A DNA stretch of 64,000 bases from Mesorhizobium sp. M2A.F.Ca.ET.046.03.2.1 (GCF_003952425.1 NZ_CP034449.1:7308808-7372807); one strand, 5' to 3'. Positions 17,090 through 24,842 are shown, counted from the first letter of the stretch. Translations and numbers: made by a program. Notes: generated by a model from the sequence alone, not told the origin.

Positions 17090-18100
17090 CTACTCCAGAA
17101 ACTCGTTCGTAAAGTATGCGCCCAGATCCGGCTTGTCCTTCAGCGCCTTGCCGTTGCCGTCGAGCAATATCCCCGAGGCGAACAGATAGCCGCCCATAGC
17201 TTCCATCTTCGCCTTGTCCATGGTGCCGATGGCGCCGGCCGCACTTTTCAGGAAATGGCCGTCGTTGAGCGCCTTCAGCGATGCATCGATCAGCGCCGTG
17301 TTGGTGAGCGTGTCCTGGTTGGCGGCGACCAGCAGCTCGCCTGCCTCCTTCGCGTGGTCGACGGCGAAGGCATAGCCGGCCCGCGTCGCCTGGACGAAGG
17401 CGGCGGCGGCCTTTGGATTGGTGGCGAGGAAGGCGTTGCTGGAAACGATCAGCGTCGTGTGCTCGTCCGGCACGCCGTAATCGGCGTAGCGGAAGCTGCG
17501 CTGCTTGAGGCCTTTCAGCTCGGCCTCGACGCCTTCCCAGGTCGAGACTTCCAGCGTGAAATCGACCGCGCCATTGGCCAGCGCCTCGTAGGCCGAGGTG
17601 CCCAGCGTCACGGTGGAAAAATCGCCCTTGCCGCCGTCCTGGCGGATGATGGTCTGCAACAGCGCGTTCTCCCAGGCGCTGCCGAAGCCGCCATAGGTCA
17701 GGCCGTCGAGATTCTTCGGGCTTTTGATGGCGGCGCGGTCGGCGTTGAAGACGACGCGGCCGGTTTCCGACTGGACGACGGCATAGACGGCCTTCAGGTC
17801 GGCGCCGGCGCTCTTTTGCGTGAACAGGCCGAGCGAACCCGAAATGCCGAAATCGGCAACGCGGTTGGCCACCAGCGTGCCCGAGCCGGTGTCGCCATAA
17901 GGCAGGATTTCGACGTCCAGCCCCGCGTCGCGGTAAAAGCCTTTGTCGCCGGCAACGAACAGGCCGATGTGGTTGGTGTTGACGGTCCAGTCGAGCGCGA
18001 CGGTGATTTTTTGCGCGGCGGCCCGGGCCTGCGTAACGGCCCCGGCAAATGGCAGGCTGGCGGCCAGGAACAGCGCCTGCCGGCGGGTGAAGTCGGTCAT
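17090..18100 (-). CDS. thiY: Thiamine-precursor ABC transporter, substrate-binding protein
   Basis: A 336-residue periplasmic NMT1/ThiY-type binding protein. A Tat-like signal (TRRQALFLAASLPFAGA) leads the chain. The mature part has the family's opening VALDWTVNTNHIGLFVAGDKGFY and the downstream AYEALANGAVDFTLEVSTWEG region. ThiY captures formylaminopyrimidine (HMP precursor) salvaged from degraded thiamine. GGAGA lies upstream of the ATG. It is the last gene of a four-gene leftward operon that begins with a TPP riboswitch; its start is 1 bp beyond the end of the ATPase gene. The context makes the thiamine assignment firm. Confidence 0.9.
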   Translation of the reverse strand: MTDFTRRQALFLAASLPFAGAVTQARAAAQKITVALDWTVNTNHIGLFVAGDKGFYRDAGLDVEILPYGDTGSGTLVANRVADFGISGSLGLFTQKSAGADLKAVYAVVQSETGRVVFNADRAAIKSPKNLDGLTYGGFGSAWENALLQTIIRQDGGKGDFSTVTLGTSAYEALANGAVDFTLEVSTWEGVEAELKGLKQRSFRYADYGVPDEHTTLIVSSNAFLATNPKAAAAFVQATRAGYAFAVDHAKEAGELLVAANQDTLTNTALIDASLKALNDGHFLKSAAGAIGTMDKAKMEAMGGYLFASGILLDGNGKALKDKPDLGAYFTNEFLE

Positions 18101-18101
18101 T

Positions 18102-18869
18102 TCATTTCTCCATCGGATGGTCGGGAATTGGGGTCGGCTGACCAAGCAGCGTGTCGAGGATGCCGGCCTCGATCGCGGCCGCCTCGCGGGCGAGCGCGGC
18201 GCTTTCGGTACGCGGGCGCGGCAGCGGCACCGCCACCTCACGCACCACGCGCGCGGGCCGCGCCGAAAGCACATAGATGCGGTCGGACAGAAGCACCGCC
18301 TCGCGCACGTCATGGGTGATCAGCAGCGCCGTCCAGCGGTGGCTTCGCCACATGCCTTCGAGCCAGCGCTGCATGGCCGCCCGGGTCAGCGCATCGAGCG
18401 CGCCGAACGGCTCGTCGAGCAAAAGCATGTCGCGCTGCTGCACCACGGTGCGCAGCAGCGCCGCGCGCTGGCGCATGCCGCCCGACAGCTCGGCCGGCCA
18501 GGCGCGCTCGAAGCCGGCAAGGCCGAATTCGGCGAACAAGGGCGCCACGCGCTCGCGCGCGGCCCGGCGCGTCATCCCCTGCACTTCAAGCCCCAGCGTG
18601 GCGTTGTCGATGACGCGCCGCCACGGCATCAGCGCGTCGCGCTGCGGCATGAAGGCGAAGCGGGCGCCATCGAGCGGCGCGCCGTCGAAACGCATCTCGC
18701 CCTCGCCCCGGATCGCGCCTGTGAGGAGCTGAAACAGCGTCGACTTGCCGGCGCCGGAGGGGCCGAGGATCGACACGAACTCGCCTGCGCCGACATCGAA
18801 CGAAACGCCGCCAAGAACCTCGAGCGCGCCGAAGTTTTTGCGCACATCGCGAAGCTCGAGCCGGGTCAT
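18102..18869 (-). CDS. thiZ: Thiamine-precursor ABC transporter, ATPase
   Basis: A 255-residue ABC ATPase with Walker A GPSGAGKST (about residue 37), signature LSGGMRQR, Walker B MLLLDEPFGALD and the switch histidine in LLITHDVREA. It energises the uptake of HMP precursors with the permease upstream and the ThiY binding protein downstream. Its ATG overlaps the stop of the permease gene (ATGA at 18866-18869), showing translational coupling. Similar ATPases serve nitrate and sulfonate transporters, but the TPP riboswitch at the operon head decides the substrate class. Confidence 0.9.
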   Translation of the reverse strand: MTRLELRDVRKNFGALEVLGGVSFDVGAGEFVSILGPSGAGKSTLFQLLTGAIRGEGEMRFDGAPLDGARFAFMPQRDALMPWRRVIDNATLGLEVQGMTRRAARERVAPLFAEFGLAGFERAWPAELSGGMRQRAALLRTVVQQRDMLLLDEPFGALDALTRAAMQRWLEGMWRSHRWTALLITHDVREAVLLSDRIYVLSARPARVVREVAVPLPRPRTESAALAREAAAIEAGILDTLLGQPTPIPDHPMEK

Positions 18870-19657
18870 GGCCGGTGCCCGGAGGGTTCGGCCTTGCGGT
18901 CGGCCCTCTCCCAGGGCATGGCGAGGCGCTGCACCAGGACGGCGAGGCCGAACAATGCCAGCGTCAGCGCCGAGCTGACGGCAACGGCGGCAAGCACGAG
19001 GTCGGGCCGAAAGTTGTTCTTGGCGCTGAGCATGTAGATGCCCAGCCCCTTCGCGGCGCCCGCATATTCGGCGAAGATCGCGCCCACCACCGCATAGGTG
19101 ATGGAGATGCGCAGTCCGGCGAAGAAATAGGGCATCGCCGACGGCAGCCGCGCCAGCCAGAATATGCGCGAGCGCCCTGCCCCCATGGCGGCAAGCATCT
19201 GGCTTATTTCGGCGCTTGTCGCGGCATAGCCTTCGACCAGCGCCACCATCTTCGGGAAGAAGGTGACCAGCGCGACCAGCAGGATCTTCGGCAAGAGGCC
19301 GAAGCCGAACCACAAGGCCACCAGCGGCGCGATCGCCACCAGCGGCAAGGTCTGGCTGGCGATCAGCAGCGGAAACAGCGCGCGGCGCAGCGGGGCCAGG
19401 AAGTCGACCAGCGCCGAAAGCACGAAGGCGGCGGCGAGCGAGCAGGCGAAGCCGGCAAGCGTGGCGCGGATGGTGGGAAGCGTGTTTTCGGCGAGTGCCG
19501 CGCGGTTCTCCCAGGCCTGCGCCAGCACGCGGGACGGCGCGGGGAGCACGGTGGGCGCAAGGCCGCCGAGACGGGCGTAGAGCTCCCAGGCGAGGAGCAG
19601 CAACGCAAACGCGAGGGCGGCGGGAGCGATTTTGGCGAAGGTCGCCGTGAGAGCCAA
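18866..19657 (-). CDS. thiX: Thiamine-precursor ABC transporter, permease
   Basis: A permease of about 263 residues from the BPD_transp_1 family with about six membrane segments (AALAFALLLLAWELYARL, then FPLLIASQTLPLVAIAPLVA with the EAA-like loop further on). The start is uncertain: the family-A repeat ends exactly at the N-terminus, and the best candidate is a TTG at 19657 with GGGGAGA from the repeat edge as ribosome site. The original start region seems to have been replaced by the repeat. The stop overlaps the ATPase gene by 4 bp. Length fits ThiX. Confidence 0.85.
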   Translation of the reverse strand: MALTATFAKIAPAALAFALLLLAWELYARLGGLAPTVLPAPSRVLAQAWENRAALAENTLPTIRATLAGFACSLAAAFVLSALVDFLAPLRRALFPLLIASQTLPLVAIAPLVALWFGFGLLPKILLVALVTFFPKMVALVEGYAATSAEISQMLAAMGAGRSRIFWLARLPSAMPYFFAGLRISITYAVVGAIFAEYAGAAKGLGIYMLSAKNNFRPDLVLAAVAVSSALTLALFGLAVLVQRLAMPWERADRKAEPSGHRP

Positions 19658-19836
19658 TCTCCCCCCTTGTGGGGGAGATGTCCGGCAGGACAGAGGGGGG
19701 CGCGAAGGAACGCCTCCCTGCGAAACTTGCCCCATAGCATCCGACGAAGGCTGCGCTTGCGAACGCCTGACATGCCGGCGGGACAGCGCCCCCCTCTGCC
19801 TTGCCAGGCATCTCCCCCACAAGGGGGGAGATTGGC
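19653..19836. repeat. Family-A two-armed palindromic element inside the thi operon
   Basis: Same architecture as 9361-9550: inverted arms starting GCCAATCTCCCCCCTTGTGG and ending CCCCCACAAGGGGGGAGATT around a core of about 85 bp. It lies between ykoF and thiX and abuts the thiX start, so the transcript from the TPP riboswitch must cross two long hairpins before reaching thiX. Confidence 0.85.
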
Positions 19837-19973
19837 CTTCACCTCGGCTTTCGCCAATGGCCGAAGGCTGCGCTCCCTCTTCAGAGAGGCGGTCAGATAT
19901 GGGGCCCTCTCCCCCATGCAATAGGTCATACCAAACAGCCACGATAACTCTCCTAGACAGCTCGAGCTTGCGC

Positions 19974-20582
19974 TCAAACCGCGGTCGGGCTGTTGGCCGA
20001 GATGGTGATGTCGAGGGTCACATGCCCCGCGCCGGATCCGAAGCGGCAGAAGGCTTCGTTGAGCGTGGCAAACACTGCGCCGGCGTCGCCGCGCAGCCTG
20101 GTGCAGAAGTTCTTGGAACGGTCGAACACGCCGGACTGTTTCAGGAAGTCGATGCAGCCATAGATCTCGTCCATGTGATCGCCCGTGCCCATCACATAGA
20201 GCGAGAATTGCGCCGCCACCGCCTGGTCGGTCGAGGGCGTCGACCGCACGGCGCCGAGCGCCGCGCGTTTGCGCTCGTCGAGCGGGACCGCCGGGCCGCC
20301 GATCTCGTCGGAACGGCAGATCGGGTCGTCCGGCTCGCCGGGGCAGCCGCGCGAGACGGCGGCCGACAGCACGCAATGCTTGCCGCTTTTGGCCGCCGCC
20401 ACGAAGAGGTCGCGCATCGCCGGGAACAGCACTTCGGGCGGCCCGACCAGCAGCGTCGAGATGTCGTCGGTCTCGATCCTCAGCCTGTCGCGGTAAGGAT
20501 CGAGCGCGCCCAACGCGCCGAGGATGACGCCGACGAAATCGTCGGCCATGGGATAAAGGGAAATCTGTGCGCCGGAAAACAT
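19974..20582 (-). CDS. ykoF: YkoF-type thiamine/HMP-binding protein
   Basis: A 202-residue protein of the YkoF family, built from two ACT-like (ferredoxin-fold) halves: ISLYPMADDFVGVILGALGA at the N-terminus and QFSLYVMGTGDHMDEIYGCI from about residue 126. Bacillus YkoF binds thiamine and its HMP moiety and sits in an HMP transport operon; the same role is expected here as a cytosolic or periplasmic carrier (no signal peptide is seen). The ATG is 7 bp from the end of a TPP riboswitch. Downstream lie a repeat element and thiX-thiZ-thiY. Confidence 0.9.
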   Translation of the reverse strand: MFSGAQISLYPMADDFVGVILGALGALDPYRDRLRIETDDISTLLVGPPEVLFPAMRDLFVAAAKSGKHCVLSAAVSRGCPGEPDDPICRSDEIGGPAVPLDERKRAALGAVRSTPSTDQAVAAQFSLYVMGTGDHMDEIYGCIDFLKQSGVFDRSKNFCTRLRGDAGAVFATLNEAFCRFGSGAGHVTLDITISANSPTAV

Positions 20583-20588
20583 GGCCCG

Positions 20589-20680
20589 CCTCGCTCCGCT
20601 GGTATTATCCAGATCAGCTTTAGGGTCCGGAGGCTTGCCGCCACCATCTCAGCCCCGACCGTACGGAGCACCCCTGTGGA
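20589..20680 (-). promoter_or_regulatory. TPP riboswitch (THI element)
   Basis: Read leftward, the conserved TPP-sensing core is clear: AGGGGTGCT, GGGGCTGAGAT, then ACCCTAAAGCTGATCTGGAT and AATACCAGCG. These are the landmarks of the thi box in the right order and spacing. It ends only a few bases before the ykoF ATG, so control is probably on translation initiation (masking of the ribosome site) when TPP is bound. Confidence 0.95.
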
Positions 20681-20777
20681 TGGGCGCGTTAAAGCACTGT
20701 TTGCCAGGTTGGGGAAGCGGTTTTTTGCGACGCCAATTGGGCCACGAGTTTCATCTCCCCTAGGGGAGATGCCGGTG

Positions 20778-20865
20778 GTTATAAGATTTTCACGAATTTC
20801 TTATAACGAACTTGCAATCGACTTGGCGGCGCGCAATTATAAGAAAATTTCAGGAATCTTATAAC
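20778..20865 (+). promoter_or_regulatory. Twin 30-bp inverted repeats around a promoter
   Basis: Two sites of identical geometry: GTTATAAGA-N12-TCTTATAAC (20778-20807) and TTATAAGA-N12-TCTTATAA (20837-20864), 58 bp centre to centre. Between and within them a promoter can be drawn: TTGCAA (20813-20818), a 17-base spacer, AATTAT (20836-20841). The second site covers the -10 box and the first lies upstream of the -35 box, the pattern of repression by a dimer pair. They control the nucleotidyltransferase gene at 20882. A 20-bp palindrome, CATCTCCCCTAGGGGAGATG, lies just upstream at 20752-20771. Confidence 0.7.
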
Positions 20866-20881
20866 GCACAATAGCAGCGCC

Positions 20882-21970
20882 ATGAAGACCATCGACCTCG
20901 CCTACCGCACCCTCTACGCCGAGTTGGTGCAGCGCAGCCTCGATGCTTCCTTCGAGACGGATTTCTCGACGGCGGGCAATTTCGTGCGCGTGCCGGTGAA
21001 GGGCCGCGACTACTGGTATTTCGAGGAAACCCGCCCCGAGAAAAAGAGGCGTTATGTCGGTCCGGCCGAGGATCCCGAGATCGCCAGTCGGGTTGCGGCC
21101 TTCAGGGAGATCAAGGGCGACCTCAAGAGCCGCCGCAAGCTGGTCTCCACGCTTGTCCGCGATGCCGGCCTGACCGCACCCGAGACCTTCACCGGCGATG
21201 TCGTCGAGGCGCTGGAAAAGGCGGGGCTCTTCCGGCTGCGCGCGGTGCTGGTGGGCACCGTCGCTTTCCAGACCTATGCCGGGCATCTCGGGGTGCGATT
21301 GCCGGGTGCCGCGCTGCAGACAGGCGATGCCGATTTCGCACAGTTCCATTCCGTTTCGGCCGAAGTGGAAGACAGCATGCCGCCGGTCATCGACGTGCTG
21401 AAGGCAGTCGATCCGACGTTTCGCGAAATCCCGCACCGGACCGATGCCGGCCGCGCGACGCAGTACGAGAACGCCTCGCGCTACCGGATCGAGTTCCTCA
21501 CCCCCAACCGCGGCAGCGACGAGCATGCCGACCGCGCCAGCCTGATGCCTTCGCTCGGCGGCGCCTCGGCGCAGCCGCTGCGCTTCCTCGATTTCCTGAT
21601 CCGCGACCCGGTGAGGACGGTGCTGCTGCATCGCTCCGGCGTGCCGGTGCTTGTCCCCTCGCCCGAACGCTTCGCCGTTCACAAGCTGATCGTGGCGACC
21701 CGCCGCGAGCGAGGCGCGGCGGCGAAGCGGGAGAAGGACCTGCATCAGGCGGGCCTGCTGGTCGAGGCGCTGGATACGACGCGCCGACAGGATGACCTTG
21801 CACTGGCTTTCGCGGAAGCGTGGGAGCGCGGCGACGCCTGGCGGGACGCATTGCGGAAGGGCTTGAGCCTGCTGAAGCCGGACAGGCATGAGATGGTCCA
21901 GTCGATCTTGGGGCGAGCGCTTGGCGAAATCGGCGTGCAGCTCGAAGGCTTTCCGATGCGGATTGCCTGA
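20882..21970 (+). CDS. GSU2403-family nucleotidyltransferase-fold protein
   Basis: A 362-residue protein. The N-terminus is helical, with a block reading FVRVPVKGRDYWYFEETRP. The central nucleotidyltransferase fold has GTVAFQTYAGHLGVRLPGA and the metal-binding acidic pair in QTGDADFAQF (about residue 145). The C-terminal part (VPVLVPSPERFAVHKLIVAT) is typical of AbiEii/GSU2403-type proteins. Relatives act as toxins or tRNA/protein nucleotidyl-modifying enzymes, so a role in a toxin-antitoxin-like unit is possible. The start is 30 to 35 bases from the predicted transcription start and lacks a ribosome site. The promoter carries twin 30-bp palindromes. Confidence 0.75.
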   Translation: MKTIDLAYRTLYAELVQRSLDASFETDFSTAGNFVRVPVKGRDYWYFEETRPEKKRRYVGPAEDPEIASRVAAFREIKGDLKSRRKLVSTLVRDAGLTAPETFTGDVVEALEKAGLFRLRAVLVGTVAFQTYAGHLGVRLPGAALQTGDADFAQFHSVSAEVEDSMPPVIDVLKAVDPTFREIPHRTDAGRATQYENASRYRIEFLTPNRGSDEHADRASLMPSLGGASAQPLRFLDFLIRDPVRTVLLHRSGVPVLVPSPERFAVHKLIVATRRERGAAAKREKDLHQAGLLVEALDTTRRQDDLALAFAEAWERGDAWRDALRKGLSLLKPDRHEMVQSILGRALGEIGVQLEGFPMRIA

Positions 21971-21993
21971 TCTCAACCTCAAGACGAAGCATA

Positions 21994-22046
21994 TCGTTCA
22001 AATTGTACGAACCGCGCTTGACCTGACTTCGTACATAAAGTACGAT
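21994..22046 (+). promoter_or_regulatory. Promoter with two phage-type operators
   Basis: TCGTTCAAATTGTACGA (21994-22010) and TCGTACATAAAGTACGA (22029-22045) are 17-bp palindromes with the same consensus as those at 11100-11173. A good promoter is embedded: TTGACC (22018-22023), a 17-base spacer, TACGAT (22041-22046). One operator lies directly upstream of the -35 box and the other covers the -10 box, so binding would shut the promoter. The S24-type repressor at 11173-11817 is the obvious candidate. Confidence 0.75.
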
Positions 22047-22067
22047 GCTTTCTTTGAGGGAATCTGC

Positions 22068-22412
22068 TTGAACACCGCGAACCATGCCGCTTTTGCCGAC
22101 CTCTCCCGCCCTTTGCTGTCACCGCTGCCGCTCACCGAGCGCGAGCGCCTCGCCGGCGCCTGGCGCATGGCCAGCCAGGACATCGCCGACGATATCCGCT
22201 TCATCCGGCAGTATCTGAAGGTGATCGCCGAGAAGGACGAACGGCTGTCGACCGGCGCGCTTGTGCACGGCCGCGCCTATGTGGAGGCCTGCGCCGCCTG
22301 GCTGCCGGAGACGATGGCGCGGTATCTGCGAAACCTCAGGCTGATCAGCGAGTGCGAAAGCGCGATGATCGCGGCGGGGGTGAGGTTCGCCAAGTCGAGC
22401 GATGCCTGGTGA
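22068..22412 (+). CDS. Hypothetical protein under phage-type operators
   Basis: A 114-residue helical protein starting at a TTG (22068) with TTGAGGG seven bases upstream and a strong operator-covered promoter 22 bp further back. The chain (RLAGAWRMASQDIADDIRFI, then RQYLKVIAEKDERL and LPETMARYLRNLRLISECES) has no signal or membrane segment and no recognised domain. Its promoter shares 17-bp palindromes with the lysogeny-type switch 11 kb away, which suggests a repressor-controlled, DNA-damage-inducible gene. Function unknown. Confidence 0.65.
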   Translation: MNTANHAAFADLSRPLLSPLPLTERERLAGAWRMASQDIADDIRFIRQYLKVIAEKDERLSTGALVHGRAYVEACAAWLPETMARYLRNLRLISECESAMIAAGVRFAKSSDAW

Positions 22413-22612
22413 GGGCTTCCCTTTTCCCGTGCGGGGACCGAAGAAGCCCGCGCCGCAGACCCCTCAACCGGCCGGTTGCAACCCTCGGCTCATCGCCCCG
22501 GCAAATGCATCGTTTCACACAATCGCCAATTGGTGGACGCGGGTGAGCGGCCGGGCGTTAATTCCTGTCGGGTGAAGGAGGAATAGACGCATACCAGGGA
22601 GGAACACGTTTG

Positions 22613-22822
22613 ATGCAACTGCAAATCGACATCGGCGCACTGCCCGAGGACCAGCCCTACGAAGTCACTTCATTTGCCAGAAAGCACGGACTGACGGTTC
22701 CTGTCGCGGATGCGGTGCTTTTCGCCAAGGGCCCGTCGCCCTCGCGGGCCGCCTGCGATACCGCGGCGCTTGCCCTTCTCTGCGCGGTCGCGCAATACGC
22801 CAGCAAGCAGGGAGGGCGCTAG
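22613..22822 (+). CDS. Hypothetical small protein
   Basis: A 69-residue protein with GGGAGGAAC nine bases upstream of the ATG. The sequence (QLQIDIGALPEDQPYEVTSF, then ARKHGLTVPVADAVLF) is acidic at the start and helical later; the middle has the look of a small helix-turn-helix (FARKHGLTVPVADAVL). No family is recognised. It stands alone between the repressor-controlled gene and the leftward porin-like pair. Confidence 0.6.
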   Translation: MQLQIDIGALPEDQPYEVTSFARKHGLTVPVADAVLFAKGPSPSRAACDTAALALLCAVAQYASKQGGR

Positions 22823-22855
22823 CGATCGGCGGCGCCTTCCCTCTTCTTCCTCTTC

Positions 22856-23353
22856 CTACCAGCTGAACTGTAGCCCCGCATTGCCGCCGACCTGGCTGCC
22901 GGCGAAGGCGATGCCGAGCGTGCCGGTCAGGCGGCCGCCATGGAAGCCTTCGCTCAGCACGGCGGCGCCGGTGATGCCGAAGGCATTGGCGTCGCCGGCA
23001 TTGCCCCAGTTGACGCGCAGGCCGAAATGCTCGCCCTGCGCGAGATCGGGCGCGGCGAGCGCGGCCGAGATCGAGGCGTTCTCGAAGGCGCGGGTGATGC
23101 GATTGTCGATGTCGTCGACATGGGCGGCCAATGCCGTCTTGCCGGTGACCGTCGTGGTGCCGCCCTCACCATCATCGACCGTTTGCTTCGTCTCGCCAGT
23201 CTGGGCGTTGATGCAGGTTTCGGTGCCCGGGCTGTAATAGTAATTGATGCCATAGGCTTGACAGTACCTGAGATAGTCGACCGCAGCCTCGGATGGCGAC
23301 GCAAGGAGCGTTGCCGCGCCGAGCATTGCCGGCGCAAGAAGATATCTGAACAT
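22856..23353 (-). CDS. Porin-like outer-membrane stub, copy 2
   Basis: A 165-residue exported protein. After the signal peptide (FRYLLAPAMLGAATLLASPS) comes the opening motif of rhizobial porins, YLRYCQAYGINYYYSPGTET with Cys, where the two cysteines would pair. Then a stretch of about 50 residues resembling a coiled-coil (VDDIDNRITRAFENASISAA) leads into a C-terminal YadA-anchor-like beta segment (GVAFAGSQVGGNAGLQFSW-like) that ends in an aromatic residue as outer-membrane proteins do. It is a tandem paralogue of the gene at 23371-23880, about 17 bp apart. Too short for a classical porin; a trimeric barrel is possible. Confidence 0.65.
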   Translation of the reverse strand: MFRYLLAPAMLGAATLLASPSEAAVDYLRYCQAYGINYYYSPGTETCINAQTGETKQTVDDGEGGTTTVTGKTALAAHVDDIDNRITRAFENASISAALAAPDLAQGEHFGLRVNWGNAGDANAFGITGAAVLSEGFHGGRLTGTLGIAFAGSQVGGNAGLQFSW

Positions 23354-23370
23354 GATGCCCCCGGCCGCTC

Positions 23371-23880
23371 TTACCAGGTCAACTGCAGGCCGGCATTGCC
23401 GCCGACCGTCTTGCCGGAGAAAGCAACGGCCGCGGCGCCGGCCAACCGACCGTTGCCGCCAGGCATGAACCCCTCGCCCAACACCGCCGCTCCGGTGATG
23501 CCCATGGCGTTGGACTGACCGGCATTGCCCCAATTGACGCGGACGCCGAAATGCTCGCCCTTGTTCAGATCCGGGCTGGCCAGCGACGACGCTACCGAGG
23601 CACCCTCGAAGGCACGCTGGATGCGGTGATCTATGTCCTCGACCTTGCTTGCCAGCGCGGTCTTACCGACGACCGTGCCGCCGTCGGTTTCGCGACGCGT
23701 CTCACCCGTCTGGGTATTGATGCAGGTTTCGGTACCTGGGCTGTAATAGTAGTTGGTGCCGTACTGATCGCAGACGCGCACATATTCGACCGGATGCGGT
23801 TCGTCAGCCAAGGCCGGCATGGCCCAGCCGCCTGTTCCGGCCAGAAACGCAAACGAAATTAGACGGTTGATGCCCCGCAT
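23371..23880 (-). CDS. Porin-like outer-membrane stub, copy 1
   Basis: A 169-residue exported protein. A signal peptide (LISFAFLAGTGGWAMPALA) is followed by YVRVCDQYGTNYYYSPGTET, the Cys-bracketed N-terminal signature of Porin_2-type porins. Next are a short helical segment (KVEDIDHRIQRAFEGASVAS) and a beta-rich end with GEHFGVRVNWGNAGQ and a terminal GGNAGLQLTW. This pairing of a porin-type head with a YadA-like membrane anchor is repeated in the downstream paralogue. Co-transcription is likely. The combination suggests a small trimeric outer-membrane protein; this is inference from the motifs. Confidence 0.65.
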   Translation of the reverse strand: MRGINRLISFAFLAGTGGWAMPALADEPHPVEYVRVCDQYGTNYYYSPGTETCINTQTGETRRETDGGTVVGKTALASKVEDIDHRIQRAFEGASVASSLASPDLNKGEHFGVRVNWGNAGQSNAMGITGAAVLGEGFMPGGNGRLAGAAAVAFSGKTVGGNAGLQLTW

Positions 23881-24205
23881 ACCTAGTCCCCAAGTTGAAA
23901 GCCCGGCGGAAAAACGCATGGCAAAGCGCGGCGAGTCAAGCGGCCGGTCCGACCAAAGTCCGACTTTTATTGGGTATATTGAAGGGACACACTCAGTGTT
24001 GCCGGGATGACACAGAGATAGTTCGGGATAGTCAGTAAACCTCTCTCGTTGCCAAGTCTATACATTAACAATTTCTAATATAAATGATCGCTATCTATTG
24101 CAAATCGGCGACGCTTCTCAGGATCGTCGAAGGGCCCGACATGGCCGCGCCCTCACCTTCCGGCGGATCGAAAGAGGCTTGGCGGCAAACGACCGCCCAA
24201 ACGGC
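23881..24205. other. Intergenic region without recognisable gene
   Basis: AT-richer gap between the leftward porin-like pair and the 3' end of the leftward DUF2934 gene. It must hold the promoter of the porin-like genes, but no clear box, repeat or open frame stands out. Confidence 0.4.
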
Positions 24206-24457
24206 TCAGGCCTTGGCTTTCGGTTTGGCAGCCTTTGCCTTGGCGGGGGCCTTGGCGGGCTTTTCCGCCTTGGCGGCTTTCGGCTTCTCGACCTTGGCGA
24301 CAGCCGCCTTCTTCGGAGCTTTCTTCGGCTTGCCTGCCGCGTCGATCTCGGCGGTCGCCTGGTTCCAGTGCTCTTCGTGAGCACCTTCGGGCCGGCCGGC
24401 CTGCTCCCAGATCTCGTGCGCGCGTTGGCGAATGCGTTCGTGCCTGTCGTCCGTCAC
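24206..24457 (-). CDS. DUF2934 domain-containing protein
   Basis: An 83-residue protein. The first 40 residues (RHERIRQRAHEIWEQAGRPE, then HEEHWNQATAEID) are the DUF2934 motif, a small helical pair common in rhizobia. The rest is a Lys/Ala/Pro-rich histone-H1-like tail (KPAKAPAKAKAAKPKAKA), which suggests nucleic-acid or chromatin binding. GGAGGCG lies upstream of the ATG. The function of the family is unknown; a stress or stationary-phase role is often assumed. Confidence 0.8.
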   Translation of the reverse strand: MTDDRHERIRQRAHEIWEQAGRPEGAHEEHWNQATAEIDAAGKPKKAPKKAAVAKVEKPKAAKAEKPAKAPAKAKAAKPKAKA

Positions 24458-24565
24458 TGTCGCCTCCTAAGGTTGGGACGGGTTCCCCGGCGCGAACACT
24501 AGCGGAATTTTGACGCGGCGTCTTCGGTATCACGCATATTCGACCGACTTAGGCGGCAAATTCGC

Positions 24566-24775
24566 TCAGTGGCCGTCGGTGACGACCGCGATGCCGAGAT
24601 GCGCTGCCTTCTTTGTGATCAATCCGGCCAAATCCGCGTCAGAGCGGTCGGTCCCGGTGCGCTTCCGCAGCAGCGAAATTGCCTCCTGCATGGACAGTAG
24701 GCCCGTCCTGTGCTCGGCTAGCAGCTTGTCGACCATGGCGGCGATACTGGGTGATTCGACGTGTGGATGATGCAT
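24566..24775 (-). CDS. Hypothetical small protein
   Basis: A 69-residue protein starting at 24775 (MHHPHVESPS) with GGAAGGAG eight bases upstream. The chain (VDKLLAEHRTGLLSMQEAIS, then DRSDADLAGLITKKAAHLGI) is a small helical bundle with no recognised motif. It lies leftward between the DUF2934 gene and the first DUF1236 gene, in a stretch rich in small stress-type proteins. Confidence 0.6.
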   Translation of the reverse strand: MHHPHVESPSIAAMVDKLLAEHRTGLLSMQEAISLLRKRTGTDRSDADLAGLITKKAAHLGIAVVTDGH

Positions 24776-24842
24776 GGCAACGACTCCTTCCGCTTCGTTG
24801 CCTCCCAAACCGGCGGCTATTTTAGGCGCTTTCCCTTGATGC

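Noticed and set aside
18102..19820. Apparent 570-residue fusion protein ending in the ThiZ ATPase
   Set aside because: The upstream part is a non-coding frame across thiX and a repeat; ThiZ has its own ATG overlapping the thiX stop.
20752..20771. Palindrome CATCTCCCCTAGGGGAGATG as an operator
   Set aside because: It resembles a shortened arm of the family-A repeat, so it is more likely a repeat relic, though an operator role is not excluded.
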